Below the pieces are notes generated by a model. That model made no database searches. It saw nothing but the letters and a program-made list of their open reading frames with translations, and was not told the DNA's origin. A program made the position numbers and the translations under genes. From positions 1-35,235 of the forward strand of contig CAIYPA010000209.1 in assembly GCA_903927965.1 (NCBI GenBank): 35,235 nt of DNA, written 5' to 3'. Below are positions 17,061 through 25,404 of this stretch, one piece after another; positions within the stretch are counted from its first letter, which is position 1; every line of letters starts with the position of its first letter. Source of the stretch: an uncultured Bacteroidia bacterium. GTDB taxonomy: Bacteria; Bacteroidota; Bacteroidia; Bacteroidales; Prolixibacteraceae.

Positions 17061-18308
17061 TTATTGTGAAACCTGTGCCAGTTTGGTACTTGCATACTTT
17101 CCGGCTTCGAGTTTTTTGCGTACTTCGGAGAAGGCCTTGATCGTATATTCGACATCCTCGATTGTATGGATCGCTGTCGGGATCAACCTAAGCAGCAACT
17201 GTCCTTTCGGGATGACAGGGTAAACAACGATCGAACAGAAAATATTGTAGTTTTCACGAAGGTCAAAAACAACATTGGTACCTTCAGGAACACTACCTGA
17301 AAGGTAAACAGGTGTAACTGGCGAATTGGTAACACCCAGATCGAAGTTCTCTGCTTTTAATCCTGATTGAAGTGCCCTTACGATAGTCCAGAGGTTTTCC
17401 CTTAACTGGGGTTGAGTCTTGATCAGTTCAAGACGTTTAATCAAACCCAGTACCATCGCCATTGGAAGCGATTTGGCAAAAATCTGGGAACGCATATTGT
17501 AACGGAGGTAGTCACAAACTTCTTCGCTGCTTGCAAGGAATGCACCAATTCCGGCCATTGATTTGGCAAAGGTCCCAAAGTACATGTCGATCTGGTCCTG
17601 AACGCCAAAATGCTCCCCAACTCCTGCACCGGTAGCACCCATTGTTCCAAAACCATGCGCATCGTCAACCAACAACCTGAAACTGAATTCATTTTTGAAT
17701 GCAACGATCTCATCGAGTTTGCCAAGGTCGCCGGCCATACCGAATACACCTTCAGTAATCACAAGGATACCACCTTTGGTTTTGTCAGTCAAAGCGGTAG
17801 CATGTTCCAACTGTTTACGGAGGCTATCCATATCGTTGTGCTTGTAAACAAACCGTTTGCCCATGTGCAACCTGACACCATCGAGGATACAGGCGTGGGC
17901 TTCGGCATCATAAACGATCACATCATTGCGGCCACAAACTGCGTCAATAATTGAAATCATCCCCTGATAACCAAAATTGAGCAGATAAGAATCGGGTTTT
18001 GACTCAAAACTAGCAAGTTGCCTTTCAAGTTCTTCGTGCATACTGGTTTGACCCGACATCATCCTTGCTCCCATCGGATAACCAAGACCATACTGAGCAG
18101 CGGCCAAGGCATCGGCTTTTCTGACTTCCGGATGGTTGGCAAGTCCGCAATAGTTATTCAAACTCCAGTTAAGTACCTCCTTGCCCCTAAATTTCATTCT
18201 GGAACCGATCTCACCTTCCAGTTTTGGAAAAGAGAAATATCCATGAGCTTCTTTCTGGTACTGACCAAGGTTACCCTTGTCTGTTTTAAATTTTTCAAAA
18301 ATATCCAC
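17061..18308 (-). CDS. spt: Alpha-oxoamine synthase, probable serine palmitoyltransferase
   Basis: 415 aa, GTG start. It is a PLP enzyme of the alpha-oxoamine synthase family (fold type I): NNYCGLANHP, YDAEAHACILDG with a substrate-stacking His near 138, and DDAHGFG at 215-221. The PLP lysine K249 lies in GTFAKSMAG. The family joins an amino acid to an acyl-CoA with loss of CO2. In Bacteroidota a close homologue makes the 3-ketosphinganine base of sphingolipids from serine and palmitoyl-CoA; some relatives use cysteate to make sulfonolipids. BioF (biotin) and Kbl (threonine degradation) are less likely, because there are no bio or tdh neighbours and the sequence style is SPT-like. It is monocistronic. 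Confidence 0.75.
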   Translation of the reverse strand: MDIFEKFKTDKGNLGQYQKEAHGYFSFPKLEGEIGSRMKFRGKEVLNWSLNNYCGLANHPEVRKADALAAAQYGLGYPMGARMMSGQTSMHEELERQLASFESKPDSYLLNFGYQGMISIIDAVCGRNDVIVYDAEAHACILDGVRLHMGKRFVYKHNDMDSLRKQLEHATALTDKTKGGILVITEGVFGMAGDLGKLDEIVAFKNEFSFRLLVDDAHGFGTMGATGAGVGEHFGVQDQIDMYFGTFAKSMAGIGAFLASSEEVCDYLRYNMRSQIFAKSLPMAMVLGLIKRLELIKTQPQLRENLWTIVRALQSGLKAENFDLGVTNSPVTPVYLSGSVPEGTNVVFDLRENYNIFCSIVVYPVIPKGQLLLRLIPTAIHTIEDVEYTIKAFSEVRKKLEAGKYASTKLAQVSQ

Positions 18309-18336
18309 GATGTTTTGATTTTATTTTTAGACCCTG

Positions 18337-18366
18337 CAAAAGTAAATTTTTTTTCATTGCCACAAA
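18337..18366 (-). promoter_or_regulatory. Promoter of the serine palmitoyltransferase-like gene
   Basis: On the minus strand, TACTTTTG (18337-18344) is preceded by TTTG (18363-18366) with 18 bases between, about 29 bases before the GTG start. Confidence 0.6.
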
Positions 18367-18556
18367 TAAGTTAAGGATTTGATTTTTCGTGAGAAATATC
18401 ATAAATGCGGAATTTAAACCCTTTGAAGAAAAAGCTGACCGATAAGCAACTATTCGGAAAGCTGACCGGTCTATATACTAATTGTGTCATAAACACATCA
18501 TTTATACAATCTTGTTGTTTATTTCAAAAAAAAGTATTGTGATTTGTTGAAAAGTA

Positions 18557-18564
18557 TATCTTTG
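18557..18564 (+). promoter_or_regulatory. -7 box for bamD
   Basis: TATCTTTG ends 4 bases before the ATG at 18569, implying a leaderless or very short leader for the bamD operon. Confidence 0.5.
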
Positions 18565-18568
18565 CAAA

Positions 18569-19393
18569 ATGATTCGAAAAGTGAAAAATATCCTTTGGAT
18601 TGGCCTCTTTTTAGTGGCCGCGGCATGTGGTGATTATCAGAAGGTAGTCAAAAGCACTGACTATGAGTTTAAACTGAAAAAGGCCAAAGAGTATTATGAG
18701 GCTAAGGAATATACCCGTTCCTCGCAGCTTTACCAGGAATTGGTCAATATTTACCGGGGAACAAGCCGGGCCGACCAGATTTATTATTATCTGGCGAAGA
18801 GTTTCTATGGACAGCGCGATTATGTTTTGGCAAGCCACTACTTCAGGCAGATGTTGAAAGAGTTCCCACGCAGTGAATTCAATGAAGAAGCGCAATTTAT
18901 GATTGGTTACTGCTATTTCCTCGATTCCCCAACTGCAAGGCTCGACCAGAAAACGACACAGGATGCAATCGATGCACTCCAATTGTTTATCAATATCTTC
19001 CCTGGAAGTAAAAGAGTTGCGGAAGCAAACAAGCTCATTGACGAACTTAGGGAGAAACTGGTTTACAAATCTTATTTATCAGGCAGGTTGTATTACGACC
19101 TTTCTGATTACCGCGCTGCAGTTATCTCCCTGACCAATAGTCTTAAAGAGTTCCCCGATTCAAAATACCGTGAAGAGCTGATGTATTATTTGCTCAAAGC
19201 CAAATACCTGTTGGGCGAAAACAGCATTGATGAGAAGAAACGCGAGAGGTTAAACAATGCCCTGGATGAATACTTTACATTTACGGATGAATTCCCGGAA
19301 AGTAAATACAGAAAAGAGGCTGACCGTTACTTTGCAAGTACAAAGAAACTGATGAACCTCAGCGATGAAGAAATAAATAAAATACAGAAATAA
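18569..19393 (+). CDS. bamD: Outer-membrane assembly lipoprotein BamD
   Basis: 274 aa. The signal peptide has lipobox VAAAC (Cys20). The body is a row of TPR repeats with the BamD signature pattern of Y-x-x-F-x-x-x-x-P: HYFRQMLKEFPRSEFNEEAQ, FINIFPGSKRVAEA, LKEFPDSKYREE and TDEFPESKYRKEA. BamD is the essential lipoprotein partner of BamA for inserting beta-barrels such as SusC into the outer membrane. It starts a run of core genes; the omega-subunit gene follows after 2 bases. Confidence 0.93.
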   Translation: MIRKVKNILWIGLFLVAAACGDYQKVVKSTDYEFKLKKAKEYYEAKEYTRSSQLYQELVNIYRGTSRADQIYYYLAKSFYGQRDYVLASHYFRQMLKEFPRSEFNEEAQFMIGYCYFLDSPTARLDQKTTQDAIDALQLFINIFPGSKRVAEANKLIDELREKLVYKSYLSGRLYYDLSDYRAAVISLTNSLKEFPDSKYREELMYYLLKAKYLLGENSIDEKKRERLNNALDEYFTFTDEFPESKYRKEADRYFASTKKLMNLSDEEINKIQK

Positions 19394-19395
19394 TT

Positions 19396-19722
19396 ATGGA
19401 TTATAGAAAAACAAAGGCTGCAATGACCACTGTTCCAAGGGATTTGGATGAATTGGAAGCTTTCACCGGGAATATTTATGAGTCATTGATGGTTATTGCG
19501 AAACGTGCCAACCAGATAAATGCAGAGTTAAAAGAGGAACTGAACACCAAACTTCAGGAGTTTGCCTCTTTCAGCGATAACCTTGAAGAGGTATTCGAAA
19601 ATCGTGAACAGATTGAAATTTCGCGTTATTACGAAAAAATGCCAAAACCAACCCTTATTGCTTATGAGGAGTTTAAAGAAGGGCAGATTTATTACCGCAA
19701 TCCAGCAAAAGAGAAAAAATAA
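19396..19722 (+). CDS. rpoZ: RNA polymerase omega-like subunit (Bacteroidota type)
   Basis: 108 aa. The sequence MDYRKTKAAMTTVPRDLDEL, then TGNIYESLMVIAKRANQIN, matches the RpoZ/Rpb6-like family that Bacteroidota use as omega. The conserved helix has the N-x-Y-E/x-x-x-x-I-A-K/R-R-A-x-x-I pattern. It continues with a lineage-specific C-terminal helix ending in YEEFKEGQIYY. Omega helps assemble and stabilise core polymerase. The position directly between bamD and coaBC is the usual one in this phylum. Confidence 0.88.
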   Translation: MDYRKTKAAMTTVPRDLDELEAFTGNIYESLMVIAKRANQINAELKEELNTKLQEFASFSDNLEEVFENREQIEISRYYEKMPKPTLIAYEEFKEGQIYYRNPAKEKK

Positions 19723-19754
19723 CAGCGACCGGTCCGAAAAATAGTACTACAAAA

Positions 19755-19762
19755 TATTTTTG
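19755..19762 (+). promoter_or_regulatory. -7 box overlapping the coaBC start region
   Basis: TATTTTTG ends 6 bases before the ATG at 19769. It may give coaBC a separate short-leader transcript inside the operon. It also overlaps the in-frame TTG at 19760, which is therefore unlikely to be the start. Confidence 0.4.
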
Positions 19763-19768
19763 GCGCAG

Positions 19769-20989
19769 ATGCAACTGCAAGGGAAAAAAATTATTTTGGG
19801 GGTCACAGGAAGTATTGCAGCCTACAAGGCTGCATATCTTTTAAGGGGACTTATCAAACAAGGTGCTGAGGTGCAGGTTGTCATGACACCTTATGCCAAA
19901 GAATTTATTTCGCCTCTAACGCTCTCATCACTTTCCGGAAAGCCGGCTCTCAATTCTTTTTTTGTAGCCAGCGATGGCCAATGGAATAGTCATGTCGATT
20001 TGGGTTTGTGGGCCAACCTGATGGTTATCGCTCCGGCAACAGCTGCAACAATAGGGAAGATGGCCAATGGGATTTGTGATAATTTGTTGATTACTACATA
20101 TCTATCGGCAAAGTGTCCTGTAATGGTGGCACCTGCAATGGATCTTGATATGTTTCAACACCCCTCTACAAAAAGGAACATCGAACTTTTGCGTTCTTAT
20201 GGTAACCTGATTATTGAACCTGCTTCCGGGGAGCTGGCAAGTGGGCTTATTGGAAAAGGGCGGATGCAAGAACCAGACACCATCATTAGCAAGATCATTG
20301 ATTTCTTTGCTGAAAAAAAAAAACTGCTGAATAGAACCTATCTTGTAACAGCAGGTCCCACTCACGAAAAAATTGATCCGGTACGTTATATCGGGAACTA
20401 TTCATCGGGGAAGATGGGTTTTGCGATCGCAGAACATCTGGCCAATTTGGGTGCGAAAGTTATTTTGGTCACAGGTCCAGTCGCAATTCAATGCAGGAAT
20501 TCCAATATCAACCGAATCGATGTAGTGTTAGCAGTTGAGATGCTGGAAAAATGTCTCAAACATTTTGAGGCTTGTAACGGGGCTATCATGGTAGCTGCAG
20601 TAGCCGATTTTGCTCCCATTATCACCGAAACCAAAAAGATCAAAAGGACTTCTGGCAATTACTTTATCGAATTGCGTCCCAATCCTGATATTGCTGCAAG
20701 TCTTGGAAAAATAAAGCTTGATAATCAGATACTTGTAGGATTTGCCCTCGAAACCGATGATGAAGAGCTAAATGCCATTGCAAAAATGGAAAAGAAAAAC
20801 CTCGATTTTATCGTTTTAAATTCATTGCGCGACAGTGGGTCAGGTTTCCAATACGATACCAACAGGATCAAGATACTGGATAAAAATGGGATCGTTCAAG
20901 CTTTTGATTTAAAACAAAAATCGGAGGTAGCGGTTGATATTGTCAACAAATTGATCGAGATGGAAGGCGGGATTACTGAACGGTTTTAA
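19769..20989 (+). CDS. coaBC: Bifunctional phosphopantothenoylcysteine decarboxylase / phosphopantothenate-cysteine ligase
   Basis: 406 aa from the ATG at 19769. The N-terminal CoaC flavoprotein domain begins KKIILGVTGSIAAYKAAYLL. It has the catalytic His in SHVDLGLWANLMVIAPATAA and the PAMxxxM motif as PAMDLDMFQHP, with Asp where E. coli has Asn. The C-terminal CoaB domain has YIGNYSSGKMG, AAVADFAP and KIKRT. The two domains turn phosphopantothenate into phosphopantetheine for coenzyme A. An in-frame TTG at 19760 would add three residues but overlaps a promoter box. Confidence 0.93.
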   Translation: MQLQGKKIILGVTGSIAAYKAAYLLRGLIKQGAEVQVVMTPYAKEFISPLTLSSLSGKPALNSFFVASDGQWNSHVDLGLWANLMVIAPATAATIGKMANGICDNLLITTYLSAKCPVMVAPAMDLDMFQHPSTKRNIELLRSYGNLIIEPASGELASGLIGKGRMQEPDTIISKIIDFFAEKKKLLNRTYLVTAGPTHEKIDPVRYIGNYSSGKMGFAIAEHLANLGAKVILVTGPVAIQCRNSNINRIDVVLAVEMLEKCLKHFEACNGAIMVAAVADFAPIITETKKIKRTSGNYFIELRPNPDIAASLGKIKLDNQILVGFALETDDEELNAIAKMEKKNLDFIVLNSLRDSGSGFQYDTNRIKILDKNGIVQAFDLKQKSEVAVDIVNKLIEMEGGITERF

Positions 20990-20994
20990 TTTTG
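20987..20994 (+). promoter_or_regulatory. -7 box for porD
   Basis: TAATTTTG overlaps the coaBC stop codon and lies 29 bases before the ATG at 21024. Confidence 0.4.
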
Positions 20995-21023
20995 TATCTT
21001 TCGGGGAAATATTATCACGTTAT

Positions 21024-21929
21024 ATGACAAAAATATTGATCTTAATTATCCTGATATATTGCTCTTTAGGGGTTTCAGGACAGGAGTTTAGGTGTAATGT
21101 CAGCGTATCGAGTTCAAGGATTGAGGGAACCTACAAACAGGTTTTCGAATCCATGCGTACGGATATTTATGAATTTATGAACAACCGTAAATGGTCTGAT
21201 AACGTTTTTGCAAGTGATGAAAGGATTGAGTGTACAATCTTTATTCAGATTACAGAACAGATTTCGTCCGAAGAGTTTAAAGGAACAATGCAGGTACAAC
21301 TTAACCGTCCTATTTTCAACTCCTCCTACAATTCCCCTGTACTGAACCTTAAAGACAATGACATTCAATTTAGGTATGTGGAATTTCAACCCATGGAGTT
21401 TGACGAGACTTCCAATTCCAATCCGCTTACGAATGTTTTGGCCTATTATGCCAATGTCATCCTGGGTTTCGACTATGATACATTTTCCCCTCTGGGTGGG
21501 TCGGTTTACTTTCAACGGGCACGCGACATTGTTAATCGTTCGCAAAACGCACGTGAAAAAGGGTGGCGTGCCTTTGAAGGAACTTTTAACCGTTTCTGGC
21601 TGATCGAAAACCTTACAAATAAAGCTTACGGATCCTTCAGGGAACTTATTTACCGGTACCATCGTTTGGGATTGGATGTGATGGCCGATAAGCCTGATAT
21701 TGGGCGTTCTGAAATTGCGGATGCTTTGAAAAATATGCAACGTGTATATAGGGCAAAACCTGATACCTATGTTAATAGGATTTTTTTTGATGCTAAATCG
21801 GACGAAATTGTGAATATTTTCTCCAAAGGAAGTACCGATGAAAAAGGCAGGGTCATGACAGTGTTGACCGAGTGCGACCCCTCGAATTCGGGGAAGTACG
21901 AGAAAATAATGCAGCAAAAAGTATTTTAA
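21024..21929 (+). CDS. porD: DUF4835 / PorD family protein
   Basis: 301 aa with an N-terminal signal peptide ending near SGQ. The sequence QEFRCNVSVSSSRIEGTYKQVF is the conserved start of the DUF4835 family. Further on are LTNVLAYYANVILGFDYDTFSPLGGS and, near the end, FFDAKSDEIVNIFSKG; only short parts are quoted here. The family is annotated as PorD, linked to the type IX secretion system in Bacteroidota. Its exact role there is not established and it is also found in species with few T9SS substrates. It lies between coaBC and recN, the usual place in the phylum. Confidence 0.88.
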   Translation: MTKILILIILIYCSLGVSGQEFRCNVSVSSSRIEGTYKQVFESMRTDIYEFMNNRKWSDNVFASDERIECTIFIQITEQISSEEFKGTMQVQLNRPIFNSSYNSPVLNLKDNDIQFRYVEFQPMEFDETSNSNPLTNVLAYYANVILGFDYDTFSPLGGSVYFQRARDIVNRSQNAREKGWRAFEGTFNRFWLIENLTNKAYGSFRELIYRYHRLGLDVMADKPDIGRSEIADALKNMQRVYRAKPDTYVNRIFFDAKSDEIVNIFSKGSTDEKGRVMTVLTECDPSNSGKYEKIMQQKVF

Positions 21930-21945
21930 CGCAAAATTGGCCCGA

Positions 21946-23601
21946 ATGTTAACACGTTTAAGAATACAGAACTATGCGTTGATCCGGGAATTGGATGTTG
22001 ACCTTCATTCAGGTTTCTCAATCATAACAGGTGAAACAGGTGCAGGAAAATCAATCTTGTTGGGAGCATTGTCACTGATCCTGGGGCAGCGGGCCGATAC
22101 CACCGTTTTAAAGGATAAATCACAAAAGTGTGTTGTTGAAGCAGTTTTCAGGGTTGACGGTTTAGGTCTTGAGGAATTATTCAAAGTAAATGACCTTGAT
22201 TATGATCATTTTGCCATTTTCAGAAGGGAGATCAACCCTGCAGGGAAATCAAGGGCTTTTATCAATGATTCGCCTGTCATGCTGAAGACCATGCAGGATT
22301 TGGGTATCCATCTGATCGATATCCATTCCCAAAATCAAAACCTGGAATTGAACACTCAATTGTTCCAACTTATGGTTGTGGATATTTGTGCCAATACAAA
22401 GGGATTGCTTGCAACCTATAGGGAAACCTACAAAGAATTCAGGAATATTATCAATGAACTCAAGGAAGCCGAAGCCAAAGCCGAGAAATCGAAAGCAGAC
22501 CTTGATTATTACCAGTTTCAGTTTGACCAGTTGCATAAAGCCTCCCTTCAGGAAAACGAACAAGAGCAACTTGAAAATGAGCTTGAGTTGTTGACCCATT
22601 CGGAAGAGATAAAGGCCGGCCTTACAAATGTAACTGAAATATTGAACGGAGAGAACATTTCGACTTTGATACAGCTAAAAACGACTGTTGGAGTGATCAG
22701 CAAAATGAACCATTTCCTGCCTGAAGCCAAAGGACTATCGCAACGGCTGGAAGTAATCTACCTTGATTTAAAGGATATTGCACAGGAAACAGAAACTATT
22801 GCCGAAAAAGTTGAATATGATCCCGAACGCATCAAAGTGATTAACGAACGTCTTGACCTTATTTATTCTTTACAGCAAAAGCACCATGTAAAAACTGTTG
22901 GGGAATTGATTGATATCCGCAATGTTCTTGAAGCTAAAATAATAGCTGTTTCTACGAACGAAGAGGAGATTTTGAGGTTGGGTCAGTTGCTGGAGAAAAA
23001 GAACGAAGAGGTCAATCATCTGGCATATCAATTGACTATTCAGCGCCAAAAGATTGTCAAGGAAATCGAATCCCGTGTCATCAGGCAACTTTTATTGTTG
23101 GGAATGCCCAATTCGAAATTCAAGGTGGAAATTTCCCCATTGGCAACTCCCGGAATAAATGGGGTCGATTTTGTGAGTTTCCTTTTTACGGCAAACAAAA
23201 ACGGTATTTTGTGCGAAATATCAAAGGTCGCTTCAGGTGGAGAAATGTCGAGGGTGATGCTTGCTATTAAAGCTTTGATATCCAAATCTAAAGCCCTTCC
23301 TACAATAATTTTTGACGAAATTGATGCTGGTGTGTCTGGTGAGATCGCTGAGAGGATGGGGATTATTCTCAAGGAGATTTCTTCGGATATGCAGGTGATT
23401 AATATTACACACCTTCCCCAAGTTGCGGCAAAAGGTGACCACCATTACCTTGTTTATAAACAGGATTCGGAAAATGAAACAATTACAAGGTTAAAGCTGT
23501 TATCAAAACAGGAAAGGATTGAAGAACTGGCAAAAATGCTGAGCGGTGAAAATATTACGGCTGCAGCAATACTGAATGCCGAAGAACTATTAAAAAGTTA
23601 A
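21946..23601 (+). CDS. recN: DNA repair protein RecN
   Basis: 551 aa from the ATG at 21946; an in-frame TTG at 21937 is less likely. The SMC-like N-terminal head has LRIQNYALIRELDVDL and Walker A GETGAGKS (29-36). A central coiled coil rich in Glu, Lys and Gln spans roughly 150-370. The C-terminal head has the ABC signature VASGGEMSRVMLAIK and Walker B IIFDEIDAGVSG. RecN holds broken DNA ends together and supports RecA-dependent double-strand break repair. No SOS box was looked for, because Bacteroidota do not share the E. coli motif. Confidence 0.95.
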   Translation: MLTRLRIQNYALIRELDVDLHSGFSIITGETGAGKSILLGALSLILGQRADTTVLKDKSQKCVVEAVFRVDGLGLEELFKVNDLDYDHFAIFRREINPAGKSRAFINDSPVMLKTMQDLGIHLIDIHSQNQNLELNTQLFQLMVVDICANTKGLLATYRETYKEFRNIINELKEAEAKAEKSKADLDYYQFQFDQLHKASLQENEQEQLENELELLTHSEEIKAGLTNVTEILNGENISTLIQLKTTVGVISKMNHFLPEAKGLSQRLEVIYLDLKDIAQETETIAEKVEYDPERIKVINERLDLIYSLQQKHHVKTVGELIDIRNVLEAKIIAVSTNEEEILRLGQLLEKKNEEVNHLAYQLTIQRQKIVKEIESRVIRQLLLLGMPNSKFKVEISPLATPGINGVDFVSFLFTANKNGILCEISKVASGGEMSRVMLAIKALISKSKALPTIIFDEIDAGVSGEIAERMGIILKEISSDMQVINITHLPQVAAKGDHHYLVYKQDSENETITRLKLLSKQERIEELAKMLSGENITAAAILNAEELLKS

Positions 23602-23614
23602 ATTAAAAAAACAG

Positions 23615-24463
23615 ATGGCTTATAATTTGTTAAAGGGTAAAAGGGGAATTATTTTCGGGGCGTTGAATGAAAATTCGATAGCGTGGAAAGTGGCTGAAAG
23701 GGCTCATGAGGAAGGGGCTACCTTCACATTGACCAATGTCCCGTTTGCGATCCGGTTGGGCGACACACAAACACTTGCAGACAAATGCAATACTGTGGTG
23801 ATTCCTGCCGATGCCTCTAATGTTGACGACCTTGAAATATTGATTGTCAAATCGATGGAACTTCTTGGCGGGAAACTTGATTTTATTTTACACTCGATTG
23901 GTATGTCGCCGAATGTGCGGAAAATGAGGCATTACAGCGACCTCGACTACGATTTTCTCTCCAAAACATTGGATGTTTCTGCAATTTCTTTCCATAAGGT
24001 ATTGCAAACCGCGAGAAAATTGGATGCGATCAATGAATGGGGGTCGGTTCTTGCTTTATCCTATGTTGCTGCGCAGCGCACCTTTTATGGATACAATGAT
24101 ATGGCAGATGCCAAATCATTGCTTGAGTCGATTGCACGGAGTTTTGGATATATTTATGGCCGTGAACGCCATGTAAGGATCAACACCATTTCCCAGTCCC
24201 CAACACCGACAACAGCAGGAAACGGGATAAAGATGTTTGGCAACCTGCTCGATTTTTCTGAGAGGATGTCCCCACTTGGAAATGCAACTGCTGATGAATG
24301 TGCCGATTACTGTATCACATTGTTCTCTGATCTGACGAAAAAAGTGACCATGCAAAACCTTTTCCATGACGGCGGTTTTTCATCTATGGGAATGAGTTTA
24401 AGTGCAATGGAACAATACAACAGGGGTTGCGATGAATTGGAACCGGATCACAAATTTGACTAG
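23615..24463 (+). CDS. fabI: Enoyl-[acyl-carrier-protein] reductase [NADH]
   Basis: 282 aa. The Rossmann start GKRGIIFGALNENSIAWKVA is followed by HSIGMSPN. The FabI active-site pattern Y150...Y160-x6-K167 appears in SYVAAQRTFYGYNDMADAK. It performs the last reduction step of the fatty-acid elongation cycle and is the target of triclosan-type inhibitors. It follows recN by 13 bases. The length is slightly greater than the 262 aa of the E. coli enzyme, with a short acidic C-terminal extension. Confidence 0.95.
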   Translation: MAYNLLKGKRGIIFGALNENSIAWKVAERAHEEGATFTLTNVPFAIRLGDTQTLADKCNTVVIPADASNVDDLEILIVKSMELLGGKLDFILHSIGMSPNVRKMRHYSDLDYDFLSKTLDVSAISFHKVLQTARKLDAINEWGSVLALSYVAAQRTFYGYNDMADAKSLLESIARSFGYIYGRERHVRINTISQSPTPTTAGNGIKMFGNLLDFSERMSPLGNATADECADYCITLFSDLTKKVTMQNLFHDGGFSSMGMSLSAMEQYNRGCDELEPDHKFD

Positions 24464-24488
24464 TACAAATTAAATTTATTATAACCAT

Positions 24489-24539
24489 TACCAGGATGCT
24501 GTTTCAAGATTCGATTCAGATCCTGGTATTGATATTTTT
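24489..24539 (+). terminator. Terminator-like hairpin after fabI
   Basis: TACCAGGAT (24489-24497) pairs perfectly with ATCCTGGTA (24520-24528). The inner loop can add three CTG/CAG pairs, and TTGATATTTTT follows. It probably ends the bamD-fabI run. Confidence 0.55.
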
Positions 24540-24597
24540 CAAAATATGGGGAGTTCCTGTTGAATTTTCACATACGTTAATTTAAATAATCTCTATT

Positions 24598-25125
24598 ATG
24601 AAAATTACTAATAGAATTATCGTTTTAATCATTTCATTATCAATTATTTATTCCTGCACCACATCGGCATATATAACCGATCCGGAAAGTGCGCGCCGAC
24701 AAAAGGAGATGATGAGCAACCGCACAGGGACGAACATCCTTGAAGGTTGTTTATTGGTCGTTTCAACTGTTGTTGCGATGTTTACCGGTGTAGTCATCTA
24801 TCCAAGGCCACAGGAACAGTCCTTCAGAAAAATGGTGATTCTAAGTGAATCGAAGGATACCTTATTTATCAATATGGTGACCAATTTTCAATGGAAAGAA
24901 TCGGGTTATGCCGATATTCGCGATATTGTGATGCCACCCTTCAAAAAAGCAAAAATAATTGTTCCGATGGGTGCCGATTACAATGTCTATTTCCGGAACA
25001 ACTATTTTGCCCCTGATGATGAAAAGATAGAGATAAACACTTCCAATAAAAGGCGGTTAAAGTTGAAGCCATTGGTGATCAAACAGGATACAACCATAAT
25101 CAAGCAGGAATTGATCAATAAATAA
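24598..25125 (+). CDS. Small lipoprotein of unknown function
   Basis: 175 aa. The signal peptide has lipobox IIYSC (Cys20). A second hydrophobic stretch, GCLLVVSTVVAMFTGVVIY, occurs at about 50-68. The C-terminal half is beta-rich and basic at the end. No family is recognised. It is monocistronic after the fabI terminator. A degenerate copy of its codons around AMFTGVVI lies at 26922-26992, which suggests a past duplication of this gene or of part of it. Confidence 0.7.
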   Translation: MKITNRIIVLIISLSIIYSCTTSAYITDPESARRQKEMMSNRTGTNILEGCLLVVSTVVAMFTGVVIYPRPQEQSFRKMVILSESKDTLFINMVTNFQWKESGYADIRDIVMPPFKKAKIIVPMGADYNVYFRNNYFAPDDEKIEINTSNKRRLKLKPLVIKQDTTIIKQELINK

Positions 25126-25404
25126 CAGCGGCGAAGTAATTTTTTTTGTATTTCAGTAATTGAGGTAAATTTGAATTTTTAGTTCACTTCGAAAAGATAA
25201 AAACAAAAAATGCCACTAAGACTCTAAGACACTAAGATTTCACAAAGATTTATATATCAATACTATATACTTAGTGAAGCCTTAGTGTCTTTGTGTCTTT
25301 GTGGCAGAAGAGGGCTTTTCGAGTTGATTCAATGTTGATATTTTATCATAAAACCAATCTTTTTTATTGCCATTTTAAAACGAAAATTCCATTTCTCATT
25401 TATC
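25126..25404. other. 279-base intergenic gap with a long palindrome
   Basis: No gene is seen. The central 96 bases form the palindrome described at 25211-25306. Confidence 0.6.
25211..25306. repeat. Long imperfect palindrome (dispersed repeat)
   Basis: The 37-base arms 25211-25247 and 25270-25306 are complementary at 31 of 37 positions around a 22-base AT-rich loop. The arms are built of short iterated units such as CACTAAGACTCTAAG and CACAAAGACACAAAG. It resembles the elements at 8661-8712 and 26789-26873 in design and is a candidate RAYT/REP-like target. Confidence 0.75.

Noticed and set aside
17061-18308. BioF or Kbl
   Set aside because: No biotin or threonine-degradation genes are nearby, and the motifs around the stacking His and PLP Lys look like Bacteroidota serine palmitoyltransferases; not fully excluded.
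21114-21917. 267-aa minus-strand open frame opposite porD
   Set aside because: It is an antisense shadow of the conserved porD gene and shows no recognisable motif.
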